Shown: positions 25,151 to 35,489 of the stretch, in pieces
Position numbering within the stretch: position 1 is the stretch's first letter
Layout: each line of letters begins with the position of its first letter
From: Macropodus opercularis
Lineage: Eukaryota > Chordata > Actinopteri > Anabantiformes > Osphronemidae
DNA length: 64,000 nucleotides
Direction of reading: 5' to 3'
Assembly: GCA_030770545.1 (NCBI GenBank)
Contig: CM061099.1
Span: forward strand, 18,563,501 to 18,627,500
Position numbers and translations under genes: made by a program
The notes under the pieces: generated by a model
Database searches by the model: none
What the model saw: the letters and a program-made list of their open reading frames with translations, nothing else
Told to the model about the DNA's origin: nothing

Positions 25151-25751
25151 TGGACCATTCCCTGACTCACAATGAAAAAAAAGGAAACTTACATTGATAG
25201 GGGGTCCCAGAATGCCAGGATTTTCAGTTTGACCTGGCATCACACACTGGGACCATTCCCTGTCTTACAATGAAAAAAAAGGAAACTTACGTTGACAGGG
25301 GGTCCCAGAATGCCAGGACTATACCCCCAACCTGGCATCACACACTGGGACCATTCCCTGTCTTACAATCCAATACACAAAATAAAAAAAAACAATAACC
25401 TTACATTGACAGGGGGTCCCAGAATGCCAGGATTTTTACTTCGACCTGGCATCACACACTGAGACCATTTCCTATCTTGCAACATAAAGAATAGAAATTA
25501 ATAAATAAAGACTAACCGTCACAGGGTGGCCGATAGTGCCAGCATTTGTCCTCAGACCTGCAAAACACGCTTTGACCATTCCCTAACATACAATGTAATA
25601 CAACATGTTACATTGACAGGGGGTCCCAGAATGCCAGGATTTTTACTTCGACCTGGCATCACACACTGAGACCATTTCCTATCTTGCAACATAAAGAATA
25701 GAAATTAATAAATAAAGACTTACCGTTACAGGGTGGCCAATAGTGCCAGCG
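25151..25751. repeat. Satellite array, block 4 (right end)
   Basis: About five monomers. The array ends for good at 25,751, in the middle of a second-type core (GGCCAATAGTGCCAGC followed by GGGGGGAAGGG). No further monomers were seen to the right in this window. Confidence 0.9.
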
Positions 25752-26172
25752 GGGGGAAGGGCGCTCGGGAGTCCGGGACACGTTCAAGTAGCGGTTCTGT
25801 ACTGCTAAAACAAAAACAGTTGATCAGGACAGGTCTGTCGCATGCATTCACTCACCTCACCATAGGATCCGTCTCTTCTGTTTAGCCGCCGGCGAGCGGG
25901 TGCACACGCTGGTACTACGGCACATGGACATTCTTGTACAGATACATTCAACACGAACCACACACACGCAGACGTTGCTGTTGTTCTGTTTATTGGATTG
26001 TTTGTTTGTCTTACGTGTAGGGAATAATCAGACATCCACCTTGCGTCAGGAGAGTTGCGCGGCGCTCGCTTTTGATGTCACAGCCTTGCGTCGCGCCGGC
26101 GCAATGGGTTTGGAGTCCAGCGAAACCAAGTGTTTTATGTGTGGGGGGGATTTGTATCGTCTGGTCGTGAAA
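25752..26172. other. GC-richer unassigned segment next to the array edge
   Basis: This segment is clearly richer in G, C and CpG than its surroundings (GGCGCTCGGGAG, GCCGCCGGCGAGCGGG, GCGCGGCGCTCGC, GTCGCGCCGGCGCAATGGG). Open frames on both strands (25,805-26,035 minus, 25,900-26,178 plus) carry no recognised motif. It may be a promoter-type CpG island or part of a mobile element. Confidence 0.35.
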
Positions 26173-26627
26173 TGTTAGCGTGATAAATGTTGCAATTTGT
26201 GTTATATATGTTAATAGGAGGAGATTGTAAACAGGGGTGCTGAGTAATAACCCATGGCCTGGGGAATTAAGGGTCTGAGGAAGTTAGGAGTCTTTGTCTA
26301 CTTACCTGTGGTTTAGTTTCCTCCTATGAGGTGGAGCCTGGGCTATAAGAAGGGTGGTCAGGCTTACACTAGGTGCACGAGAGAGCTGATGGATTGACAG
26401 AGGCAAAATGTGCAATTGTGGTGCTGAAATTACATATGTATATTGGAGATATACATGAGTTTTTTGACAGCTTGTTTTCTTTTGGTTGTTTTGTTCAATT
26501 GGACATTTTGACCGTTTTGTGGAGTACCTTCACTCTGGACCTGCATTTTGGCGCTGTTAATAAAATTACCTCCTGCACTCAAGTGCTGTTGCGAGTGAAG
26601 ACATCATTCTTTTAACGAACCTTAACA
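26173..26627 (+). mobile_element. Possible solo LTR
   Basis: Starts TGTTAGCG and ends CTTAACA (TG...CA with a short inverted end). Inside are CTATAAGAAG near 26,344, which could be a TATA box, and AATAAAATTACC near 26,560, a possible poly(A) signal, followed by a short U5-like piece. No matching target duplication was found, so this is only a structural guess. Confidence 0.3.
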
Positions 26628-26662
26628 CATCTGAGGTAAGCTGGTAGAGCTCACGTCTTACA

Positions 26663-26754
26663 CTGATTATTAACATCTTCTATATTTGAACCTTTTTGGA
26701 AGCAGGGACAATCTCAGTCTCAACTGTCACTGCAGGAATCTGCTTGTGTGTTAC
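26663..26754 (-). pseudogene. Decayed copy of the small exon also found at 27,137 and 32,719
   Basis: On the minus strand it reads GTAACACACAAGCAGATTCC onward, similar to the exon at 32,719-32,795. The acceptor CAG is changed to ATGG, there is an in-frame stop (VQI then stop), and the end sequence is ATCAGTGTAAGA. It is clearly a broken relative of the other two. Confidence 0.6.
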
Positions 26755-27136
26755 CATGAATTCAGGGGAAAAACAAAAACACAAAGTGTACATATCTAAA
26801 ACATAAACATAAAAGTGCAAAGTGCCAAATGAAAAAAAAAGAAAAAAAGAAAACAAAAGAAAAAATATATACTGGATGAAAATGAACCCTGAAAATGCAA
26901 CTACATTAAAACTGACAAGATGACGTGGCTTTTTCTAGGGAAAATAGTAAGTATCACAGCAACGTATCAATTGGTGCCATGGATCACATTTAAAATACGA
27001 CTTTGAATGTACAACAGATGAAGAAATGCACAATTATAATAAGAAGAACTTGACGTTTGATACTGACAGGTGTTACACCAATGATGTAAAAATGAAATCC
27101 AGGCAGGGGACCACAGTGATAGGCCTACTCCTTTAC

Positions 27137-27213
27137 CTGATTATTAACGTCTTATTGGAAGGAAGAGGCATCTCAGTCTCAACTGCCACTGCAGGAGTCT
27201 GCTTGTGTGTCAC
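27137..27213 (-). CDS. Inverted copy of an unidentified 77-nt exon
   Basis: The minus strand shows acceptor ACTGAATTCCAG, a 77-nt open exon reading VTHKQTPAVAVETEMPLPSN and KTLIIR, and donor ATCAG|GTAAAG. The exon, both splice sites and several hundred bases of upstream intron match the plus-strand version at 32,270-32,795 as an inverted repeat. The first-exon sequence was not found on this side. It could be a second gene copy whose first exon is missing, or an inversion product. Function is unknown. Confidence 0.5.
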
Positions 27214-27984
27214 CTGGAATTCAGTGGAAAACATAACACAACAGATAGAGACCACATCTTTACAGATTAATTGGCTGTAACTAAGTAAGTATCAGCATCA
27301 ATAGGTGCTTAAAATTTCCTCATCTGTGGGAGCATGTTTTTCCATCTTGTCTACTGCACCAAAAACAACATTCAGGCATAAGTTATTAAATAAACATATA
27401 CACTTCATTTAATACAGTAATTGATAAGTAAATTTTGAACTTTTAAATCGTTATTAATTATCTACTACAGTTCTGTCGAAGGACACATGTACAACACAAA
27501 CACACATCATGTATCGGTGGTGTCGGCTAAACAGATGAACTTGGTACCAATCATAACGTTTCCACGGAGACAGAGAAACAAAGGTTAAACATTTTACAGC
27601 TGAGATAAAAAAATTGTATATTATTTGTGTTAAGTATTCTGATCAGTTGATTGTTACGACGTGATTGTTACGTGTATTGTGACTTTTTTTTCACTGTTTC
27701 GTTACTATCGATTTTTTTTTAATTTCACCTGAAAAACTTATCATGTCAGTGTTTGGTATATTTTTCATGTTTTCTTTATGACATGCTATATTAAAACATT
27801 AGAGTGTTCACCTTATTAAAACTGTATTTTAGTTTGTTTTCAATTGTGTCACTTTCTGGTAAACCCACATTGTATCTAGTTTTATTTGAGTTGCCCATTG
27901 AAAGTTTAAGCACTGGCCCAAGTGAATCTAGACAACCACAGTGAACAAAATGGGGAAGTTAGAGGCCTCCCTACTCATAGGATG

Positions 27985-28560
27985 ACCCAATAACTCTTTA
28001 AAAAGCCTCCAGTTAATTCAAAATGCTGCAGCCAGAGTCTGACTGGACTTAAAAAGAGAGATCACATTTCTCCTACACTACCCTTCTTCTATTGGCTCTC
28101 TGTCAAATTAAAAATTCTTCTCCTTACTTGCAAAGCTCTTCATAATAAAGCTCCATCTTATCTCATTGCTCCTTATGCTCCCTTCAGAACGCTTCGTTCT
28201 CAGAGCGCTGGTCTACTTGTGGTTTCTAGAGTTTCTAAATATAAAACGGGAGGCAGAGCCTTTAGCTCCAAGCTCCTCCACTATGGAACCAGCTTCCAGT
28301 TCAGGTTCGAGAAGCAGACACCCTCTCTAGTTTTAAAACTAGGCTTAAAACCTTTCTTTTTGACAATGTGTATAGTTAGAGATGGTTCTGGTCACTTGGA
28401 ACCATCTCTTAGTTAAGCTGCTATAGACTTAGATGCTGGGAGACCTCCTTCATTTACTGACCTCCTCTACTTTTCGATTTCCTGTATCCACTAACATGCC
28501 TCCATGTCTACATGTGACTAACTCTATTCTCATCTACAGGTATCGTCAGAATCAGAGTCA
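27985..28560 (+). mobile_element. L2-type LINE, 3' fragment
   Basis: Decayed C-terminal coding region and tail of a fish L2-like non-LTR retrotransposon. Visible pieces are an NAAA-type start (CAAAATGCTGCAGCCAGAGT), VSRVSKYKTGGRAFSSKLL and LKPFFLTM (28,219-28,370), followed by a TTAGTTAAGCTGCTATAGAC tail. Several stops and frame changes are present. The clade name is from memory of the C-terminal motif series. Confidence 0.7.
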
Positions 28561-28889
28561 GTGTGTTCAGTTACTGGTCCAACCATCCTGCCTGTGTTCT
28601 GTTGCTGCTTGTTTTGTTGTTGTTGTTGTGTTCTTTTCTCTCTTTGGTTGGGAGCCTTGGAGACAGCTTCCAATTGAGAAGGAGAAGGCTAAGAATAGAG
28701 AAGGAGACCCAGCATGTGTTTCCTGTGCGATCAACCTTCACAGCTACTCCACGTGGTCTGTACAATACTGAAGCTTCTTCAGAGATGCTTTATGGCCTCT
28801 TTTAGCCAGCAGTGTGAACAAAGTGATGGAACTCACATGGCACGTTTCCAGACTAGGTGAACACTCATCAACATAAAGGGATGCATTTT

Positions 28890-29385
28890 AAATGTGTCTG
28901 TGGAGATTCTCAGTCATCCAGGTGAAGTTGTCTGAAGGTCTAGTCATGGCAACTGGACTCCTTCTATTTTGTAGAAACGTTTCTCTTCCAGGTAGCTTTG
29001 TCAGTCAGTGGGAAGTTGGTAGAGACCACAAATTTATCCTCCAGTTTGGTTTCATTTCACACCTGCAAAGTATGGGTTTGTTATGCGAACAAAGGGGGCT
29101 GAGGGTAGTGAGTAGGTGTGAATTCTCAACTACCGTGACTCCTCCTCCAACCATAACAGGGTCATTAAGTGTGTCTTTCCTGGTTCAGGTATGTGGATGA
29201 CACCCGAGTGAAGATCAAGATCCAGGAGTTACAGACATTCACAGACCACATAAATGCAGTGGACAGCAACATCAGGTTCACCAGAGAAGACACAAAGGAC
29301 AACAGACTGGCCAACAGACTCATCATCACCTGCAGCACAAACTAGGAGTCATCAGGACCCTGAACCACAGAGCGGAGATTTAGCT
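28890..29385 (+). mobile_element. Penelope-like element fragment
   Basis: 29,188-29,385 encodes RYVDDTRVKIKIQELQTF, TDHINAVDSNIRFTRED and KLGVIRTLNHRAEI pieces with one frame break. These match the reverse transcriptase of fish Penelope-like elements (YVDDT active site, FTxE..K). The 28,890-29,100 part holds a sequence often seen with such elements in fish (GAGATTCTCAGTCATCCAGG and AACGTTTCTCTTCC). There is no complete ORF. Confidence 0.65.
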
Positions 29386-29389
29386 GAAA

Positions 29390-30780
29390 GATAATCATGG
29401 ACCATTTCATGTTTGAGTAATGTTAATCTGTGGGATTTATCACTGGCCGCTAATAGATGAAAGCCTCTAATTGTCTCATTTGCAAATGCGGACATGGAAG
29501 ATGTAAAGTTATCAATATGATCAGCTAAAAATGTTACACCATGCCATGGAATAAAACCAATACGCCATTTTTCTCCTAAAGAAATGTGCCAATGATAGGA
29601 CTCATGGTTAAAAAAATCTCTATTTCCCTTTTTTGAATGTGATTTGTATTGTGTTCAGTCTTTTGTGAGATTCACAAAAAACATCCTGACCATACTGAAA
29701 ATGGATTTTCAATTGGGGGTATTCCTTTATATGCATGTGTTTGAAGAGAGTCCTGTGCTGAACTTGTTTGTCCATCTTTATAAGTATATATTTTTACTTG
29801 CCCCCTCCCTGGGTGACGTTTCATTCCAAAAGTGGTTCAGGTTGTTCGGTTTGTAACCCCAGCTACAGGGTGTGCACCTGTACCGTTTGAGCATAAGCGC
29901 ACAGAATGTGTAATGTTTGCATCGTTGAGTGGGGCTTCAACTGGATCTGCTTGAGTAGTATTCAGAGGAAGTGATGCAGGTTGCATATTATCACAAAACC
30001 AGTCCACACAGGATAAATAAGTGTCCTTCTGATGTTGGGGATGTCCATATTCATGTGATTGTATATAATACTGTGTATGGTGGGAATACTTGCAATATTG
30101 TCTCTCGTCTCATCATCTATGGCTGTGTATTTGGCAAAAGGCTGATGAGGGGATCTAAACAGGGACATTGTTGTGTTTCTAGTTGGAATATTGAATGGCA
30201 CTTAGCAGGGGGTCCTTGTATGGCTAAAATCTTAGAACGTGGGCCACACTACATGGTCTACTGCCACTGGATGTATGAGTACCCACTGTTTGAAGAGACG
30301 GCATTGTCAGATAATAGGGAATCTATGTCAAATCCCCACGGTTTCCAGTTAGATTGTTCATAGAGTTGTCTCTTGCGTCTTAGCAATGTCTCCTTCTAGG
30401 AAGGTGTGAATTCATCTTCTTCTGGGGTCTCCTTACCCTTCGTGGGTGACCTGGGCTTGTCACGTCCTCCCTCCTTCTCCTCAGTTCCATTCACTGATGG
30501 TGCAGGTGTATTCCATCCGATGATGAGTCCTGTTGTTGTCATCCCGATGGCGGTGAATGCGATCAGGAACCTCTAGCCAGTCTCCTTATCTGCTCCCTGT
30601 GGGTGTCTTGTCCGAAGCATCGTGGGAAAAGGTTTTGCAATGGGACGCATGGATTCACGTGTCCCCCTCAGCAATTTGGACTGCAGTTGGGGTGGTCAGC
30701 AATACTTAGTATGGTCCTGTCCACCGGGGCTGGTGCCAGTGCTTCCGTCTGAGATCCTTCACCACAATCCAATCCCCAGG
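29390..30780 (-). mobile_element. Endogenous retrovirus remains (end of pol, then env-like)
   Basis: On the minus strand, about 30,620-30,780 reads VVKDLRRKHWHQPRWTGPY followed by a stop. This is the GPY/F-type C-terminal end of a gamma/epsilon-like retroviral integrase. Downstream on the same strand (to about 29,400) an env-sized stretch has only short open pieces (for example 29,962-30,201) and many stops. No LTR was matched to it. It is an old, broken copy. A 130-residue open frame on the opposite strand (29,971-30,363) is taken as its shadow. Confidence 0.5.
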
Positions 30781-30781
30781 C

Positions 30782-31438
30782 TGGATCAAATCAAAATCGT
30801 TTATTATCATATTTGCATTAGGAATTTAGTAAGTAAAGTTTCCCTGTACAATGAAATTCTTACTTTGCTTTCCACAGTGAATGCCAAAGAATGAGTGAGC
30901 ATAAAAGTAAGAATAATTCAACAAACCTATACAACTATAAGAATAAAAAATAAAATACAAACTGCATAATAAAAAAATATAAGAACATTAGAACATTAAC
31001 TATACAATAATATTAGTAATTAGTTAAAAGGATGAGTTGTTACAGTGAACGGTTCTAAGTAAAGTGAGTAGTATAATCAATTGGTCAATCAATCGGTGAG
31101 TCCAGAGTGAGTCCACTGATTAACTGTTCAGGAGTCTAATGGCCGATGGAAAACATGAGTCTGAGTCCTGTACCTCCGACCTGAGGGGAGAAGTATAAAC
31201 AGTCCATGTTGGGGGTGGGTGAAGCCCTTAAGGATGGAGGCAGAGCTCCTGTGGACTCTGCAATGATAAATAGCCTGCAGAGAGGGCAGTGAAGTCCTGA
31301 TGATCCTCTCAGCTGTCTTCACCGCTCTCTGCAGACGTTTGCGGTCCATCACAGTCGCGCTGCTGTACCACATGGTGATGCAGTTGGTCAGGATGCTCTC
31401 AACTGTGCAGCTGTAGAAGTTACTGAGGATCTTTTGTG
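30782..31438 (-). mobile_element. LINE 3' end (C-terminal coding piece and tail)
   Basis: 31,128-31,373 minus encodes MWYSSATVMDRKRLQRAVKT, AERIIRTSLPSLQAIYH and HGLFILLPSGRRYRTQ. This is the conserved C-terminal end of a fish APE-type LINE reverse transcriptase protein. The minus strand continues through an AT-rich 3' tail and ends with GATTTTGATTTGATTTGAT at 30,782. It is 5'-truncated at about 31,438. Confidence 0.75.
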
Positions 31439-31439
31439 A

Positions 31440-31990
31440 CGTATGTTGAGCTGCTCTCCCAATCCCAGCTCTGCGCGTCCGTTGAATTCAAACTTGAAGA
31501 ATAATCATTTACAGGCCTGGGTCAGTCTGTCCCTATACCATACAGCATATAGTCAGGGCACGAAGTCTGACTGACACTGTCTGTCCCTCGACCCACACTC
31601 TTACGCTAGACAGAGAGCATCTTTCTGTGGTGTAACCGGATCCTAATGTCATGGTCTGGTGTTCATCTCCATGGCTGCTTTATCGGTGGTCTTATCTGCT
31701 CCGTTGCTGTGTGGGCCCCAGTTCCTATGGATTTAAGCACATTCCTTCTACAGACATTCACATGTTTCACTCCTAACTTATCTGATTTCCTGCTTAGATC
31801 CCATTCTTCACATACTGTTTTATGACCTGTGTCTGGGTGCTCCTCTACTACTCTCTAAACTTGATGTGTGTGTTTCAAACTATACTTTAATGTATTCAGC
31901 TTGTTCTGTTTTCTGCCTGCATCCTACTATTTAAGCTTTTAACTACTATTTTAACTACTACTTAACTATTTACATTCCTTCAGTGGACAC
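31440..31990 (+). mobile_element. Segment shared with the inverted L2-related copy at 38,590-39,122
   Basis: Shares GAGCTGCTCTC, CTGGGTCAGTCTG, CCTCGACCCA, CTCCGTTGCTGTGTGG, CCTATGGATTTAAG, TATACTTTAATG and CTTGTTCTGTTTTCTGCCTG with the reverse complement of 38,590-39,122, in the same order. A shorter form is in the L2 at 37,380-37,500. It has no coding capacity that I can see. Confidence 0.65.
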
Positions 31991-32076
31991 AGAAGTTTTA
32001 AAGCTATGCCCAAATCAATGCTTTGTAAACATGAGGAGGTACTTGGGAAAAACACGTTGCGCTGGGAACAGCCTAT

Positions 32077-32145
32077 ATGGCGGCGTCCGGCACCGGCACC
32101 AGCACACAACTGACAGAGAAGGAGAAAAGGCTGAAAGCTGGGCAG
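32077..32145 (+). CDS. Candidate first coding exon of an unrecognised gene
   Basis: ATG at 32,077 opens MAASGTGTSTQLTEKEKRLK and AGQ, then a CAG|GTAGGT donor. The local sequence is CpG-richer (GGCGGCGTCCGGCACCGGCA) than its surroundings, as at many gene starts. It fits in phase 0 with the exon at 32,719. I do not recognise the protein. The short hydrophilic N-terminus has no signal peptide. There are no convincing downstream exons within the next 3 kb beyond the second one. Confidence 0.45.
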
Positions 32146-32269
32146 GTAGGTGGCTAACGTAGCAATGTCGCTAACAAGCTAACATGAGGCTAACTGCTTA
32201 CAATATGTACACAACCACTGTATAACAAGGTTCGGACCAGTTTGTTAGCAGTGTGTCAACCAGACCTGT

Positions 32270-32795
32270 GTTTGTGTTGTACATGTTTCCTTCCACAGAA
32301 CTGTAGTAGATAATTATTAACGATTTAAAAGTTTAAAGTTTACTTATCAATTACTGTATTAAATGAAGTGTATATCTTTATTTAATAACTTATGCCTGAA
32401 TGTGTTACGGGTTAGCAACGTGCTCTGGTTTGCACTTGGGGCTATGGTAGAAACAATATCTGTAGTTCCAACAGCTGTGCAGCATGTAAGAAAGTGTTAC
32501 ACGCAGCTTGGTAACGCAAGGACAAAAGAAGATCTTCAGTCCAAAGAAAAGCTAAAATTTGTGTGTTTTTTGTGCAGTAGACAAGACGGAAAAACATGCT
32601 CAGACAGATGAGGACATTTTAAGCACCTATAGATACTGATTGTTGCTGATACGTACTACTTACATACTACAGTCTCTATCTGTTGTTAATGTGTTTTTGT
32701 TTTTCCACTGAATTCCAGGTGACACACAAGCAGACTCCTGCAGTGGCAGATGAGACTGAGATGCCCCCTCCTTCCAGTAAGATGTTAATAATCAG
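32270..32795. repeat. Right arm of a large inverted duplication
   Basis: Reverse complement of about 27,137-27,500. Shared landmarks include ACAGAACTGTAGTAGATAAT, TTACTTATCAATTACTGTAT, TAATAACTTATGCCTGAATG, GACAAGACGGAAAAACATGC and the 77-nt exon. The right arm has an extra segment (about 32,410-32,560). About 4.8 kb of mobile elements lies between the arms. Confidence 0.8.
32719..32795 (+). CDS. Candidate second exon of the same gene
   Basis: Acceptor CACTGAATTCCAG, open 77-nt exon reading VTHKQTPAVADETEMPPPSS and KMLIIR, donor ATCAG|GTAAAG. An alternative donor CCA|GTAAGA lies inside at 32,776/32,777 and would give a 58-nt exon. The exon, its splice sites and the preceding intron recur inverted at 27,137 onward, and a worn copy lies at 26,663. 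Conservation of both splice sites in two copies argues the exon was real when copied. It could belong to syce2 (see findings), but that is a guess. Confidence 0.45.
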
Positions 32796-32799
32796 GTAA

Positions 32800-34350
32800 A
32801 GAAGTAATGCCATCACAGTTTCATTATAACGATACCTATGTCGTACAGATTTTAGTCATTGGTAGTTAAGAAGGAATATATGCTACTCCAAAACCTGCGA
32901 AGGTGTAACAAACAAAAAAGCAGACACTGGAAGGCTGGTTGTGATTCAACAGGAATATTGTCTTTAATAAACAAACAACTAACACAACACACAGCACAAT
33001 AACTAACTATAGACACTCGCTATGAGGATAAATATTGAAATAATATATGTTAATACATATAAGTAACAATTAGTCTATTAAACAAAACAAAATCTTACCT
33101 GACTAAGTACAGAGAAAGATGGTCTCTAATAAGCAGAATACAAAAGCAAGACGCTGACTAACCAGAATTCAAACTGATTGATCAGATACATGAAATTACA
33201 CCTGTGTTCCATGATTCAGCAACAAAGTCCAAACAGACATTGCCTCAGCTGGCTGGAGAACAGAAGTGCCACAGATTGAACCTTTGTAAATGTGCCTGTG
33301 TCACAGGTTGATGCGCCACCGCGCCACCAGAGATGCAGGATTTTAACAGAGCACTGAAGCAGAGGGTCCCACTCCTAATGATTCTGGAACTGCCAGGTTA
33401 AGGAACTCTTTGCTCTAAGGTACCAAGGCAGACTTTGTGTTACCGACTTGTGAATATCCTGGAGGCTGTTCCAGCTGTCATGTGGGGTGAGAGGAGCGGT
33501 ATAGGTCGCCAGTCCAACAACCTGTGGTTGAACAGCTTTTCTGATATCACAAGGCCCTTTTAAACCCCAGTGCAGCTTCAGCTCTAGCAGCAGAAAAAGA
33601 TTAATGTCAGATTAGCAATCAAAATAAACTTGCATGTCTACGACGCTGAAACAAATTAAACGGAAACAACTGGTTGTTGTTTGTTTGTTTATTTAAATTT
33701 TTCTTTGTGCCTTCTGTAATTATTGCATTTAAGCAATTTTACACATCAAAGGTTTCTTGATATTTAGACAGAATTTTTATAGACCTTTCAAAAAGCACAA
33801 TTACAAACATACAGTTTGCTGTAGGAATGTACGTGTTGTCTCACTTAAATAGCAAAAAATACCTGGCAGCAAGACTTGGCCAAGCAAATCAAGTCCTGCG
33901 GGATATCTCAGTTTTTAATGGCAGATTAGGAACTCTTCTGGATGAGAGATGTGAGGGTTTTGCAGCCAGTTGACTACTATCTATGATTTGCTGTTGGTGA
34001 GAATGAATTGTGTTCTGTTGGTTCTCATGAGTCCTCAAATATTGTCTGTGTACATGAACATTTAAATATATCATAGCATCTTTCTTTAGGTGTTGTTCAC
34101 ACTAAAGACTTGTGGCTTGTAATGAAAAATGTGCTAGAGATTCACAAATGTTTAGTTTGTTTGCTTTTCTTTATTCCTTAAATGTAACCCAGCTGTAATC
34201 TGTACAAAAACATGACCTCAATCATTTACTGCTGCATGATTGCACATTTAACATAACATAGTGATTGATATCTGTCTTTTATCTCCTTTGCAATAGTTAT
34301 TTGTCCACTTGATGCTCAAATTGTAAACACGATTCTTCCCTCCCTCCACT
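32800..34350. other. No gene seen
   Basis: AT-rich sequence with short open frames only. A possible interspersed element starts near 32,900 (GGAATATTGTCTTTAATAAA) and a GCGCCACCGCGCCACC stretch lies near 33,313. No family was assigned. Confidence 0.4.
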
Positions 34351-34352
34351 TT

Positions 34353-34646
34353 ACTTTGGCTCCTATTAGCCCCTCACCACCCTCAACCCCTGTTCTCCTG
34401 CTTCTTCTCATCATAGTCCTCTGTTCAGTTCACTCATCGGCCCATGTGGAAACAACACAAGACTGTGAGGGAGCTTTTACTGCTGTTAATGAAAACTTTA
34501 AATACTCTCCCCAGAATCCAGGAGTTGGAGCAAAAAGGATGAAATGGATGAAAAAAGTAAAATCTGCTTTTAGTCTTCTAACCCAAAATATAGATTTTGA
34601 TGGAAGCTTTGTAAACCTGTCAGTGATGTATATCACTGTTTGGTAA
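34353..34646 (+). CDS. Weak open frame with a leader-like hydrophobic stretch
   Basis: A frame with no ATG at its start reads LLLLLIIVLCSVHSSAH, then VETTQDCEGAFTAVNENF, then a lysine-rich part (KRMKWMKKVK), and ends TAA. It resembles a secreted-protein leader followed by a short mature part, but there is no initiator ATG ahead of the hydrophobic run and no clear splice site. It may be an exon or chance. I do not recognise it. Confidence 0.15.
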   Translation, partial: TLAPISPSPPSTPVLLLLLIIVLCSVHSSAHVETTQDCEGAFTAVNENFKYSPQNPGVGAKRMKWMKKVKSAFSLLTQNIDFDGSFVNLSVMYITVW

Positions 34647-35034
34647 TAGCAAGCATCATGTATCATGTCTAACTGTGCACTTCTATTGAGATCACACCAT
34701 CTGTCAGTGAAGACTGCCCCCTAAGGGGTGAATCTTTTTCTTGTGTGACATCTTCCCATCCAGGACATGCTGCGTTGGGTTCATCGTCTCCAGCTGTCGT
34801 GACAGTTCATGGCAAACTGCAATAGTTTCACTTGACTTGAAAAAGTTGTGGTTTAACATTAGGTGAAATAAACAGTTTCAAACCCAATGCACAAGCCTGT
34901 TAATTGACAGACTGAGTGTTTATCGCTTTTATATAAAAAAAGGTCCATTTGACATATTTCAAATGCTGGGACAGAACCAGGAATATTTGCTGCCCCAAAA
35001 CCTCTCAAATGGACAGAATTGGCTATTCTGTGTG
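34647..35034. other. No gene seen
   Basis: AT-rich, with short frames only. It blends into the 185-bp tandem repeat to the right. Confidence 0.4.
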
Positions 35035-35480
35035 TTTTGTCACTGTTTCCAGTGAGAGTCATTGTTTTAGCTGCAGCTTAATGCAAGCATGTCAGTGATG
35101 TTTTTGTGTTAGATATGATTTTATTAAACCAGTAAAGTAGGCAATCACATTAAAAGTGCATTTGTATAATTCTTCCAGTTTTTTTCGGCTGAAATGCACT
35201 AAATAGGTGATTCTAAGCGTTTTGGTACCATTCGTAGTGAAAGTGGTTCTTTTAGCTGTTGCGTCATAGTAAGAGCAATGCCAGTGGTGTTTTTGTTAGA
35301 TTTCATCCAATTAAACCACTAAAGCAAGCAAAGACATTTACAATGCATTTCTATCCCAAAGTAGTGTGTTTTTGGTATTAAACGCACTGAATTGACAGAA
35401 AGTGTGTTGGCACTGTTTCCAGTAAAAGTGGTTGTTTTAGCTGCTGCATCTTAAGGCAAGCAATGCCAGTGATGTTTTCC
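35035..35480. repeat. Tandem repeat, period about 185 bp
   Basis: About two and a half copies of a unit. Markers are CACTGTTTCCAGTGAGAGT (35,040), ACCATTCGTAGTGAAAGT (about 35,227) and CACTGTTTCCAGTAAAAGTG (about 35,411). Each is followed by a GTTTTAGCTG motif, GCAATGCCAGTG-like and TTTTTGTTAGAT-like blocks, and an AAACCA.TAAAG block. Confidence 0.75.
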
Positions 35481-35489
35481 TTTCTGATA

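Noticed and set aside
1320..25751. CRISPR-like regular array
   Set aside because: Repeats are eukaryotic satellite monomers of about 100 bp with variable, related linkers; no short repeat with unique spacers and no cas genes.
29971..30363. 130-residue plus-strand open frame
   Set aside because: It begins at GTG, has no domain, and lies opposite retroviral remains; taken as a chance frame.
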